A stretch of DNA of 64,000 nt, from assembly GCA_043808325.1 (NCBI GenBank), contig JAZDEY010000078.1, positions 1-64,000 on the forward strand, written 5' to 3'. This stretch comes from JAZDEY01 sp043808325 [NCBI: Candidatus Eiseniibacteriota bacterium]. GTDB taxonomy: Bacteria > Arandabacterota > Arandabacteria > Arandabacterales. Positions 8,046-16,120 of this stretch are shown here, one piece after another (position 1 is the stretch's first letter; each line of letters starts with the position of its first letter). The notes under the pieces were generated by a model. The model saw nothing but the letters and a program-made list of their open reading frames with translations. It made no database searches and was not told the origin of the DNA. The translations under genes were made by a program, and so were the position numbers.

Positions 8046-9905
8046 ATGGTCGGCCGAGAGCCCGAGCACAAGCTGAGACCCAGCCGGGAGATCACAGCGA
8101 CCACCATCCATGGGGCAGTTCTGGAGGCCGCCGATCTCTTTCCTCAGCGCGTTGCCCTGATGTACAAGGACGATGCTGGTGTCTATCAGAGCATAACCTA
8201 TGGCGAGCTCCGCGATAGCGTGGCCCAGGCCGCGGAATCATTGAGGAAACTGGGGATCAAGAAGGATGACAGGATCGCGATCTGCGCCTATCATGGCCCC
8301 GACTGGGTGATAGCCGACCTGGCGATCCTAAAGCTCGGAGCAATCGTCGTACCCATCTATCATACGCTCACACCATCAGCGATAGCCTACATCTTAAGAG
8401 ACTCAGGCAGCAAACTGGTCTTCGCGGAAGATGCCAAGATTCTTGCATCCATTCAGAGTGTCAGAGGCGACGTTGCCCAGCTGCGCACGGTCGTGGTGTT
8501 TGACACCAAGAATCTGGAGCGGAGCACGGGATTCTTGAGCTTCTCCGACCTGAAGAGTGGCGGAGGAAACCTGATCTGTGAATCCGCCCGCATGAACGAT
8601 GCTCCGGCCTCCGTCCAGGTTACCCCCGACGATGTTGCGACCATCGTGTACACCTCGGGCACCACCGGTGAGCCCAAGGGCGTCGTCCTCTCGCATGCCA
8701 ACATCGTCTCCAATGCTAAGGCAGGGGTGAAAAGATTCCGCGTCACTCCCGACGACGTGTTGCTATCTTTCCTTCCCCTCTGCCACATGCTCGAGAGGAC
8801 CGCAGGCTGTTATTCCATGCTTTTTGCGGGCGCCACCATCGCCTACGCAACCGGTGTGGGGACCGTGGCCGAGGACGCTTTACGGATCCGCCCTACCATC
8901 CTGGTCGTTGTTCCGAGGGTCATGGAGAAGACCTACGAACTCGTTGAGAAGAGGGTTGCGGAGAGCTCATCTTTCAGCAGGCAACTGGTGCTCGCAGCTA
9001 TCGAGAATCTCAACCGCTGCTGCAACCTGAAGTACAAGGAGTTACCGGTCCCGCTATCACTCAGGCTCAAGTGCCTGTACTACGATAGGTTGGTCGCCTC
9101 CAAATTCCGCAAACTGACAGGTGGCAGGTTGCGCCTGCTGATATCGGCAGGTGCGCCCCTTGACCGGAGGCTGGCGAAGACTCTCTGGGTCCTGGGGTTC
9201 CCGATCGTAGAAGGCTACGGGCTGACTGAAACATCACCCACGGTCGCAGTCGCCACACCCGAAGACAACCGCCTCGGCACCACGGGGAAACCCATCGACA
9301 ACGTGGAAGTGAAGATCGGTGAGCACGACGAGATCCTGGTGCGAGGCCCGAACGTGATGAGGGGTTACTACAACAAGCCCTTATCGACCGCCGCGGCGAT
9401 CGATAAGGAAGGCTGGTTCCACACCGGAGACCAGGGCAGGTTCGACGAGCGCGGCAACCTGGTGATAACCGGACGCCTTAAGGAGATCATCGTCACCTCC
9501 TATGGAAAGAATGTGGCCCCCTTGCAGATCGAGTTCGAACTTGTTCGGAGCCCCTACATTGACCAGGTGATGCTGTGCGGCGATAGGCAGAAATTCATCA
9601 CAGCGTTGATCGTTCCCGCAAAGGAGTCGGTGAAGCGCTTTGCCGACGAGACCATGCTTGGCTGGGTCGACTACCCGGATCTCGTCAGGAAGGATGAGGT
9701 CAAGCGCCTGATAGCCCGTGAGATCGAGAAGGCAACGGCTGAGTGCGCCCCCTTCGAGAAGATCAAAGTCTTTGTCTTGCTGCCCGAGGGGTTCACCACG
9801 GAAAACGATCTCTTGACGCCGACCTTGAAGCTCCGGCGCAGTAAGATCGCCGAGAAATATGCAGCGGAAATCACGTCGATGTATGCCGGGGGCTCCAGCA
9901 CCTGA
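8046..9905 (+). CDS. Long-chain fatty acid--CoA ligase (AMP-forming)
   Basis: A 619-residue ANL-superfamily adenylating enzyme of the long-chain type: P-loop YTSGTTGEPKGVVLSH near residue 202, A5 motif GYGLTETSP near 392, GWFHTGDQGRF near 457, and the A8/A10 region GRLKEIIVTSYGKNVAP. The full length and the C-terminal LTPTLKLRRSKI match the FadD15/long-chain acyl-CoA synthetase subgroup. It activates fatty acids with ATP and CoA via an acyl-AMP. Start ATG 8046 with GGAGAGATCAC. The stop overlaps the next start (TGATG) so it is translationally coupled to an SDR resembling acyl-CoA reductases; activation followed by reduction is a sensible pair. Soluble or membrane-peripheral. Confidence 0.93.
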   Translation: MVGREPEHKLRPSREITATTIHGAVLEAADLFPQRVALMYKDDAGVYQSITYGELRDSVAQAAESLRKLGIKKDDRIAICAYHGPDWVIADLAILKLGAIVVPIYHTLTPSAIAYILRDSGSKLVFAEDAKILASIQSVRGDVAQLRTVVVFDTKNLERSTGFLSFSDLKSGGGNLICESARMNDAPASVQVTPDDVATIVYTSGTTGEPKGVVLSHANIVSNAKAGVKRFRVTPDDVLLSFLPLCHMLERTAGCYSMLFAGATIAYATGVGTVAEDALRIRPTILVVVPRVMEKTYELVEKRVAESSSFSRQLVLAAIENLNRCCNLKYKELPVPLSLRLKCLYYDRLVASKFRKLTGGRLRLLISAGAPLDRRLAKTLWVLGFPIVEGYGLTETSPTVAVATPEDNRLGTTGKPIDNVEVKIGEHDEILVRGPNVMRGYYNKPLSTAAAIDKEGWFHTGDQGRFDERGNLVITGRLKEIIVTSYGKNVAPLQIEFELVRSPYIDQVMLCGDRQKFITALIVPAKESVKRFADETMLGWVDYPDLVRKDEVKRLIAREIEKATAECAPFEKIKVFVLLPEGFTTENDLLTPTLKLRRSKIAEKYAAEITSMYAGGSST

Positions 9906-11005
9906 TGAAGGGCGAGATCTTTCTTACCGGCGCGACGGGCTTCATAGGCAGCAGCCTGCTCCACAAGTGGCTTATCACCCGACCCGACGTGAGAGTCACT
10001 CTTCTGGTGAGAAGACGGCGGGACGAGAGTCCGCAGGTGAGGATGGAGCGGATTTTCGGCGAGTTCTATCCCGCGGCCGACGCTTCCTCCCTGGGCCTGC
10101 GGGTATCAATCCTCGAGGGCGATATCTCGCTCGCCAACTTCGGTCTCAAGGAAACGCAATACCGCGATCTTGCGGCCCGCACCTCACACATTATCCATTG
10201 CGCCGCGGCGGTGCGCTTCGATCTCCCGCTCGAAGAGGCGCGGAGCATCAACGTGGCTGGATCGGAGGGCATCCTTGCCCTCGCACGGAATTGCCGGGAG
10301 CTCGACCGGATCGACTATGTCGGGACCGCCTATGTTGCCGGCAAGCGCAAGGGACTCATCAAGGAAAACGACCTGGACCTCGGCCAGGAACACAACAACA
10401 CCTACGAGCGCACCAAGCTTGAGTCTGAATCGTTGATGCGGCGAGCCATGAGCGATCTGCCCATCACCATCCACCGGCCCAGTATTGTGATCTGCGATTC
10501 GACGACCGGAAGAATCTCACGCTACAGCGCCTTCTATAGAATGCTGAGGACCTACCACCTCGGATATCTCAAGGCGCTGCCCGGCTATCCAACGACGCTC
10601 CTCGACCTCGTCCCCATGGATTATGTAGCTGACGCCATCTATGCGATCGCGGGAAGCCCGGATACCTTGGGCAAGTGCTATCACCTTACTGCGGGCTTGA
10701 CCAATCTGACATCGTTTGAGGAAGTCAGCCTGCTGGCGGCCCGCCACTTCGGGAGACCCGCCTTCGAGATCATCCCGCTGGCGCATTTCGAGGCTTTCGT
10801 TTCAAAGATGACTGAAGGACTCTCCGCGAGGGAACGCGACCTGATCGATGAGATGAGAATCTACCATCCCTACCTTGCAGCCGACGTGAGGTTCGATAAT
10901 TCGAACACTCTGGCTTTCCTGGGGCTGCTCTCCATCACAGTTCCTAAGCTCAGCAGTTACTTCGGGAAGATGGCCGAGTATGTCGTGAGACTGAGCACTA
11001 CCTAA
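9905..11005 (+). CDS. NAD(P)-dependent fatty-acyl/thioester reductase-like SDR
   Basis: A 366-residue extended short-chain dehydrogenase. The nucleotide-binding motif TGATGFIGS is at residues 8-16; the catalytic YERTK (YxxxK) lies near 166. The pattern FLTGATGFIGSSLL, the IEGD-like ILEGDIS step and THIIHCAA are typical of the thioester reductase/fatty acyl-CoA reductase branch (carboxylic acid reductase R-domain, male-sterility family) rather than sugar epimerases. Such enzymes reduce acyl thioesters to aldehydes or alcohols. Its start overlaps the stop of the acyl-CoA ligase gene, supporting a role on the same acyl-CoA. No carrier protein or thiolase is next to it, so olefin synthesis (OleABCD) is not supported. 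It ends 8 bp from a convergent gene. Confidence 0.82.
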   Translation: MKGEIFLTGATGFIGSSLLHKWLITRPDVRVTLLVRRRRDESPQVRMERIFGEFYPAADASSLGLRVSILEGDISLANFGLKETQYRDLAARTSHIIHCAAAVRFDLPLEEARSINVAGSEGILALARNCRELDRIDYVGTAYVAGKRKGLIKENDLDLGQEHNNTYERTKLESESLMRRAMSDLPITIHRPSIVICDSTTGRISRYSAFYRMLRTYHLGYLKALPGYPTTLLDLVPMDYVADAIYAIAGSPDTLGKCYHLTAGLTNLTSFEEVSLLAARHFGRPAFEIIPLAHFEAFVSKMTEGLSARERDLIDEMRIYHPYLAADVRFDNSNTLAFLGLLSITVPKLSSYFGKMAEYVVRLSTT

Positions 11006-11012
11006 ATGAGCC

Positions 11013-11666
11013 CTACCTGAACATCGACTTGATCTCACCCCAGGTGCTCAGGTTTCCGCCACCGCCACCGCAAGGGTCATCACCCACCGCGCCACCGATA
11101 CCCGCACCGCAGGGCTCTGCGGTAGGGAAGTCTTGGTAGGGACCCGGTGACGGCTCGCAATCAACGACCCCATATTCTTCGGTCGCGGGGTTCGGAACGG
11201 GACGGATCACCCCCGGTGTATTGGCAGCAAGCCAACCATAACCGGGGACAATGCTCCAGCCGCGCTGGCAGCCGGACCAGGCAATTGCCGTGCCCTCACC
11301 GGACCGAATGACCGTGCCAACTGCTACGGTGCCCCTGCATCTCACCCATGACATGCTGCCCCAGGCGGAAGGCCATTCAAGACCGAACTCGGTCACGGTG
11401 TACTCATTGAGATCGAAGAAAACCGGCAGGATGTCGACGTCGCCCGAGCCCAGATATGTGAACGTGATTTGGCTACAATGGGTGAAGTCAGGATAGTTCA
11501 CGGTGCATGAAGTGGGATGCGTCTTTACGTGAATCGCAATCTCGACCCGATCGTTGGCGCCCGCGAGTGCAGAGCCGCAAAGGCCGGCGACCAGAACGGC
11601 CAGTGCCAGCGCAACTGCGGGGCCAATGAGCACCGACCTTCCTGCCCCCACCGAGTTCTTTGCCAT
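11013..11666 (-). CDS. Secreted protein of unknown function with STWGxIKxxF C-terminal tail
   Basis: A 217-residue protein with a signal peptide (about residues 12-36, cleavage near ALAGA). The mature part has strand-rich sequence with two Cys pairs (VNYPDFTHCSQ and VRCRGTV, GCQRGW) and a Gly/Cys-rich stretch DDPCGGGGGN just before the end. It finishes LSTWGEIKSMFR, the same terminal pattern as the protein at 3354-3965 (EPSTWGAIKALFD). ATG 11666 has a strong GGAGGAGG site. It is 46 bp behind the alkyltransferase-like gene on the same strand and ends 8 bp from the convergent SDR gene. No function recognised; the shared tail suggests common sorting or anchoring. Confidence 0.75.
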   Translation of the reverse strand: MAKNSVGAGRSVLIGPAVALALAVLVAGLCGSALAGANDRVEIAIHVKTHPTSCTVNYPDFTHCSQITFTYLGSGDVDILPVFFDLNEYTVTEFGLEWPSAWGSMSWVRCRGTVAVGTVIRSGEGTAIAWSGCQRGWSIVPGYGWLAANTPGVIRPVPNPATEEYGVVDCEPSPGPYQDFPTAEPCGAGIGGAVGDDPCGGGGGNLSTWGEIKSMFR

Positions 11667-11712
11667 CGCTCACACCTCCTCCATCACTATACCACCGATC
11701 GGGGGTTTTGGG

Positions 11713-12120
11713 TCACTCGAAATCTGGAGATGCAGTGCGCCTCGGGGAGCTCGCCCGATGATGTGGCGATGCTTTGGATCCGGGCTTCCACCCGAAGAGG
11801 CTCAAGTCCGTTCTGCCCCTCGCATCGAACCGTACGCCCTCGCGCTCGAGCCTCAGGCGCTGGGTTATATCTCCCCCGCCCCAGGGGCTCAGACTGATCT
11901 CGCCTCGGGCGTTGATGACGCGGTGCCACGGAACAAGACTCCGCTCGGGCAAGGCGTGAAGCGCATATCCCACCTGCCGAGCATTCGGCCCGAGTCCGGC
12001 GAGGTGGGCTACCTGGCCGTAAGTCGCCACACGCCCGGCAGGAATGCGGCGAATCACGGCATATACGCGCTCCCATCGGCCTGGAGCTTGGGCTCGATTA
12101 CTTCTCTTGATCATCGTCAT
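11713..12120 (-). CDS. Alkyltransferase-like DNA repair protein (ATL/MGMT family)
   Basis: About 135 residues matching the DNA-binding C-terminal domain of O6-alkylguanine-DNA alkyltransferase: IPAGRVATYGQVAHLAG helix-turn-helix region and ARQVGYALHALP. The active-site PCHRV of true transferases is PWHRVI here, so the alkyl-accepting Cys is replaced by Trp. This is the hallmark of alkyltransferase-like (ATL) proteins, which bind O6-alkylguanine without repairing it and hand lesions to nucleotide excision repair. Residues 100-135 are a short basic tail. Start uncertain among ATG 12120, ATG 12114 and GTG 12123; 12120 is taken. It sits 51 bp after the cyclase-family gene, perhaps only by transcriptional read-through from the long operon. 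Confidence 0.88.
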   Translation of the reverse strand: MTMIKRSNRAQAPGRWERVYAVIRRIPAGRVATYGQVAHLAGLGPNARQVGYALHALPERSLVPWHRVINARGEISLSPWGGGDITQRLRLEREGVRFDARGRTDLSLFGWKPGSKASPHHRASSPRRTASPDFE

Positions 12121-12171
12121 CACCTATCGGATGTATGGATGCCGGCTAGCCACTACTTCGGCACTCCAGCA

Positions 12172-13026
12172 TCATGCCGGGACGCAATCGCCATAGTGGG
12201 TCTTGCGCATCTTCCGCTTCTTGGCAAGCAGCCGCTTGTGCTCTTCGGGGCTGACGAAGGCGACGATGCGGCAGATGCTTGACTCCCCACCGACGAATCT
12301 CCAGGGGAAACACCCAATCGTGACGCGCTGGTTGAGCACGAGGTCGATGTCCCCACCGAGATTCTCGGCATGCACGATCGGTATGTGGAAGAGCGCGATG
12401 TGCATCAGCTGGTAGTCTTCCTGCGGGAACAGGTCATCGATGCCTTTGCGATACTTGGACCTGAGGAAGGCATCGGCTTTCTTGGCATCGGCGGGCATCC
12501 ACTCCCTGATCTTGGTATTCATGGGATGATCGGCCGAACCACAATCCACACCGATCCACTTGATGCGTTTCCGCTTGCACCAGCGTGCGAATTCCATCAT
12601 GGGCCCGGGATGGCGAACCATATAGCGCACCTCGTCACCGGCAGGCTGGTCCCAGGCGTAGCGATGGTAGCCGGTGTTGATTATTAGGATGTCTCCCTGC
12701 TCGACCTTGACTCTCGCCTCGATATCCTTAGAGGTATAGATTCCATAGTCCTCGGCGATATCGCTCAGGTCGACCACAACTCCCGGACCGCACAGGTAAT
12801 CGTTGATGGGCAGGCTCGCGATGTCGCCGCCGTGCGTGCAGAAGTGAATCGGGCCGTCAAGATGGGTGCCCACGTGATTGCTCGTGGTTATCAGCTGGCC
12901 GTTGGCCCCATTGGGTGCGAGGCGCTTGAAGAACTTGATCTGAAGCGGCTCGTAAGTGGGCCAGGGCGGTGTGAGCACGCTAAGTGGCTGGGTGAGATCG
13001 ACGATCCCGAATTGTACCGATTTCAT
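12172..13026 (-). CDS. Cyclase family metal-dependent hydrolase (kynurenine formamidase/isatin hydrolase-like)
   Basis: A 284-residue protein of the cyclase family (PF04199). The metal site HVGTHLDGPIH at residues 51-61 fits HxGTHxDxPxH exactly; a later His/Glu pair (HIALFHIPIVHAENLGGD) completes the usual site. Family members hydrolyse formamide, cyclic amide or lactam bonds (N-formylkynurenine, isatin). It is soluble and cytoplasmic, with no signal peptide. The start ATG 13026 has GGAGGAGGACCT. It is 33 bp after the AllG-like gene at the end of the Mo-hydroxylase/AllHFG operon, so it probably opens a ring or amide in the same pathway. The exact substrate cannot be inferred; a ring opened after hydroxylation is the simplest idea. 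Confidence 0.88.
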   Translation of the reverse strand: MKSVQFGIVDLTQPLSVLTPPWPTYEPLQIKFFKRLAPNGANGQLITTSNHVGTHLDGPIHFCTHGGDIASLPINDYLCGPGVVVDLSDIAEDYGIYTSKDIEARVKVEQGDILIINTGYHRYAWDQPAGDEVRYMVRHPGPMMEFARWCKRKRIKWIGVDCGSADHPMNTKIREWMPADAKKADAFLRSKYRKGIDDLFPQEDYQLMHIALFHIPIVHAENLGGDIDLVLNQRVTIGCFPWRFVGGESSICRIVAFVSPEEHKRLLAKKRKMRKTHYGDCVPA

Positions 13027-13059
13027 AGGTCCTCCTCCGCGTAACTAGTCTCGTTTCAA

Positions 13060-14541
13060 TTATGCCCGCTTCAATGATTCATAGAGGGCTATAAACGCTT
13101 CCTCGAAACACTCAAGCGGCGGCTCCACGAGGCCCGCCCCAACCTGACCAATCCCGGGTTGCTTGTGCGCAATTCCGGTGTTCACCACGGGCACCAGCGA
13201 TTTCTCAACAACCTGAATCAGATCTATGCCCGTGGGGGTGCCTCTAAAGCCCAGCACCGGAATTCGATAGTTCTTGCTCTCGCCGACCGTGATGTCGTAC
13301 ATGGCAAGCGTGTACCGAGTGGCGTCCGAAGGCGCGCCGCCCACGAACTGGACAATCGCGGGGGCAGCGGCCATGGCGAAGCCGCCGATGCCGTAGGTCT
13401 CACAGACCGTGCTGTCACCGAGATCGGGATTGGCGTCTGCCTCGCTGAAGCCCGTGAAATAGAGTCCCTTGACCTTGGGCGCGGGCGCCGTGAACCACCG
13501 ATCCCCAAGGCCGCTTATGCGGATGCCGAAATCCGTGCCGTTACGCGCCATGGTGCTCACTATACTGCAGCCCGGCAGGCCGGCTATGGCGTCAACGCAG
13601 CTCTTGGCGGCAGGCATCGTGAGGTTTAAGAAGAAGTGATCGTTCGAGTTCATGAATTTCAGGACATCGCTCTTGTCCTCATTGCTTGCGCTAGCCATCG
13701 CGATGGCCGGTGCAAGCTCCCGTATCAGAAGTGACGTCCCTGCCCGGTTGCGGTTGTGGCCCTCGTCGCCCATCTGAAGGGCCTGGGCAATCATGGCCCT
13801 GAGGTCAACTTCGCCGCGGATCTCGAGAGCTTGCCCGAGCACCGGTGCGAGAGTGCGCTCCATCCACCGGAGTCTCTCAATCACCTCCTGGCCAAAGGCC
13901 CCGAAGCGCAGAACCTTACCCAGGCCTTCGTTCAAGGTGGCAAAGGCTCGGTTGCCCGTGTGCCTGTTCTCGATGATCCAGACCGGCATCGAGGGCGAGA
14001 CGACGCCCGCCATAGGCCCGACCGCAGCGTGATGGTGACAGGGTTCGAAGCGAATCTTGCCGGAGGCGGCGAGGCGCTCGGCCTCGGCTTGGTCTTTGGC
14101 CCGGTCTTCGTAGATCAAGGCGCCGATGATCGCTCCACGCATCGGACCGCACATCCGCTCCCACCCGACTGGGGGCCCGGCGTGAAGCACGAGGTCATCG
14201 GCCATGCCCGGGATGTCATCGACGGCCTTCCCGATCCCCACAAGGAAAGGATGAGCCTTGTTCAGGGTCTCGAGAGCCTTGGCATTGGCACGGCTTATCA
14301 GTTCGTCAAGTCGCGTGGGCCTGCCTTCGACCACAACCTCCTCGCGGCGAAACTTCTCAAGCACGCCGAAGAGGCGCTCGTCGCCACGGCAGGACGGCGA
14401 CCAGTCGACCGCAATCACCCGCTTCCCCTGGTTGCGCAGGGAATCGACAAAGATGCTGCTGCCAAGGTTCGCTACCACGATCTCACCGTCTAGAAGTCGG
14501 TCGATCTCTTCCACGTCACTCATTGCTCCTGATTCAGTCAT
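13060..14541 (-). CDS. DUF1116 protein, AllG (YlbE)-like subunit of oxamate carbamoyltransferase-type complex
   Basis: A 493-residue DUF1116 protein, homologous to E. coli YlbE/AllG. Recognisable family segments are HHHAAVGPMAGVVSPSMP, NRHTGNRAFATLNEG and GHNRNRAGTSLL. In E. coli AllF (FdrA), AllG and AllH together form the oxamate carbamoyltransferase of anaerobic allantoin breakdown, transferring a carbamoyl group between oxalurate and phosphate. All three partners are adjacent here. The first of two in-frame ATGs (14541) is used; both it and ATG 14523 have their own AGGAG, produced by an 18-bp tandem duplication (14516-14551). The upstream FdrA-like gene stops 49 bp away. Cytoplasmic. The family call is firm; whether the substrate is oxalurate or another ureido acid is open. 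Confidence 0.88.
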   Translation of the reverse strand: MTESGAMSDVEEIDRLLDGEIVVANLGSSIFVDSLRNQGKRVIAVDWSPSCRGDERLFGVLEKFRREEVVVEGRPTRLDELISRANAKALETLNKAHPFLVGIGKAVDDIPGMADDLVLHAGPPVGWERMCGPMRGAIIGALIYEDRAKDQAEAERLAASGKIRFEPCHHHAAVGPMAGVVSPSMPVWIIENRHTGNRAFATLNEGLGKVLRFGAFGQEVIERLRWMERTLAPVLGQALEIRGEVDLRAMIAQALQMGDEGHNRNRAGTSLLIRELAPAIAMASASNEDKSDVLKFMNSNDHFFLNLTMPAAKSCVDAIAGLPGCSIVSTMARNGTDFGIRISGLGDRWFTAPAPKVKGLYFTGFSEADANPDLGDSTVCETYGIGGFAMAAAPAIVQFVGGAPSDATRYTLAMYDITVGESKNYRIPVLGFRGTPTGIDLIQVVEKSLVPVVNTGIAHKQPGIGQVGAGLVEPPLECFEEAFIALYESLKRA

Positions 14542-14551
14542 TGCTCCTAAT
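14516..14551 (-). repeat. 18-bp tandem duplication containing two RBS-ATG start sites
   Basis: On the minus strand ATTAGGAGCAATGACTGA is followed directly by ATCAGGAGCAATGAGTGA (16 of 18 bases identical). Each unit carries AGGAG and an in-frame ATG, so the DUF1116 gene has two possible starts six codons apart. Confidence 0.85.
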
Positions 14552-14590
14552 CAAGAAGTTCCATGCTCCGGCTTGGGTCGCCGCACCAAA

Positions 14591-16120
14591 TCACCGCTCC
14601 GAATCAAGGATCGCTCCCGCCAGTTCGCAGGCGTGCGCATTGGTCTCGGCAACAATTACGCCTGCGGCCTCGAGTTTCTGCCGCTGGAGCCCGTAGTTCT
14701 GGGGATCGCCTTGGGTGCCGCAGATGCTTGCAACAAAAATGGGGTGTGTCCCTATTTTCTCTATTTTCTCCACGAGCTCGCCGGCTGGGTCTGCGTTGCA
14801 TCCATAGCCCAGGACCACGTCCAGAAGTATCACGGCGGTCTCGGGATCGGCTGCTTCCCTCTCGAGCCTTGCGAGTCGATAGGCCTGGTCGATCATGGGG
14901 TGCGCCCGCCCTCGCGTAAACACATCATCTCCCAAGTCAACGATGGTATGCCCGATACTCACCGCAGCATCTTCCAGCCTGACTGTGCCCGGCAATTTCA
15001 TGTTGGTGTGCATTGGGGCCAAGGCGCCACCGAGCATAAACACCGCTTCCTGGGCGAGTGTTCCCCCACTGTAGAGCCCTCGCGCGAACCTGCGCGATGC
15101 CGGAAGCTTCGCCCTCAGGTCCCGAAGACGTTCCGGCAGCCTCCGATCGCGAGGCACCGGCGAGATGACCTGCCCGGTGGCCGCAAGTGCAGCCTCGACC
15201 GCAGTCTCGGCGAGTGTCCCGGTGAAGACAAGACCTCCTCGGTGCTTCTCCCCGGCGTAGCCCGCGAAATAGACGATGCAGGGCTTGCCGCCACCATCTG
15301 CGAGCTCGAGAATCTCCCGTGCTACCCTTTCTGATGGCAGTTTGGACACAATCACGATGACGTCGGTGGCCGCATCACGGACGAGCGCGCTCAAACCCAT
15401 CTTGGTCATCGCGCCGCCTATGGTATCCGAGACATCCCGCCCGCCAGTGCCTATGATCTGCGATACCCCAAGTCCCGATCTCGCCAGGATGGAAGATACT
15501 TCCTGGGCGCCGGTGCCTGAAGCCGCGACCAGGCCGATCCGGCCGCGGGGCACGCTGTTGGCGAAGCCGAGTCCGGCACCTGCGATTATGGCAGTCCCGC
15601 AGTCCGGGCCCATGACCAGTAGCCCCCCATCCCTTCCGATTTCTTTGAGTCGCTGCTCATCTTCAAGGGATACGTTGTCGCTAAAGATCATCACGTGTCG
15701 CCCGGCGCGGAGCGCCTTCTCCGCTTCATACGCGGCAAACCTGCCGGGAACCGAGATAAGGACCAGGTTGATATCCGGATATTGCTTGAGCGCGCTCTCG
15801 AGTCCACGGGCTACGTAGGTTCCGGACTCGTCACCGCCCTGCGGCTTTGCACTCCCTGCGACCTCACTTCGCACCAGTGAAAGCGCGGCCTCAAGGGCGG
15901 CGGCGTCCTGAGCATCTATGGCTATCACGAGATCGTTCGCCGAGGCGGCACCCAGGCCCGCAACATCAAACCCACCCTCTCTGAGCAGCAGCAGATTGGT
16001 ATCGGTCGCCATGGCCACCATGGCGGTCTTGACCCGGGGTGCGTCGCATACCTTCTTAGAGAGGCGCATCAGGCTTACCGAATCGAGGTAGACCGATTTC
16101 TCAATGGATACGTGCTTCAT
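14591..16120 (-). CDS. FdrA/AllF-like acyl-CoA synthetase-type subunit
   Basis: A 509-residue FdrA family protein, built on the succinyl-CoA synthetase alpha fold. Diagnostic segments are GPDCGTAIIAGAGLGFAN, PRGRIGLVAASGTGAQEV and IGTGGRDVSDTIGG, followed by a second Rossmann-like half with SGGTLAQEA and VILLDVVLGYG. In E. coli FdrA is AllF, a subunit of oxamate carbamoyltransferase. The ATG at 16120 follows GAGGAGAATG; it overlaps the end of the AllH-like gene by 20 bp, so translation is coupled. An upstream extension of the frame exists but runs through the AllH-like gene and is not used. A 21-bp hairpin repeat (14737-14757) sits in frame near the C-terminus, coding KIGTHPIF; the same repeat occurs at 38.1 kb. 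Cytoplasmic. Confidence 0.9.
   Translation of the reverse strand: MKHVSIEKSVYLDSVSLMRLSKKVCDAPRVKTAMVAMATDTNLLLLREGGFDVAGLGAASANDLVIAIDAQDAAALEAALSLVRSEVAGSAKPQGGDESGTYVARGLESALKQYPDINLVLISVPGRFAAYEAEKALRAGRHVMIFSDNVSLEDEQRLKEIGRDGGLLVMGPDCGTAIIAGAGLGFANSVPRGRIGLVAASGTGAQEVSSILARSGLGVSQIIGTGGRDVSDTIGGAMTKMGLSALVRDAATDVIVIVSKLPSERVAREILELADGGGKPCIVYFAGYAGEKHRGGLVFTGTLAETAVEAALAATGQVISPVPRDRRLPERLRDLRAKLPASRRFARGLYSGGTLAQEAVFMLGGALAPMHTNMKLPGTVRLEDAAVSIGHTIVDLGDDVFTRGRAHPMIDQAYRLARLEREAADPETAVILLDVVLGYGCNADPAGELVEKIEKIGTHPIFVASICGTQGDPQNYGLQRQKLEAAGVIVAETNAHACELAGAILDSER
14737..14757. repeat. 21-bp REP-like hairpin repeat, copy inside the FdrA-like gene
   Basis: The plus-strand sequence runs AAATGGGG-TGTGT-CCCTATTT, an imperfect hairpin with one G/T pair. 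It is identical to 38232-38252 and to the reverse complement of 38106-38126. Here it lies in coding sequence and is read in frame as part of KIGTHPIF; next to it CTATTTTCT is repeated. Confidence 0.85.

Noticed and set aside
6635-11005. OleBCD olefin synthesis cluster
   Set aside because: A hydrolase, AMP ligase and SDR are present, but the hydrolase is exported with a PDZ domain, the ligase is of the long-chain acyl-CoA type, and no OleA thiolase is nearby.
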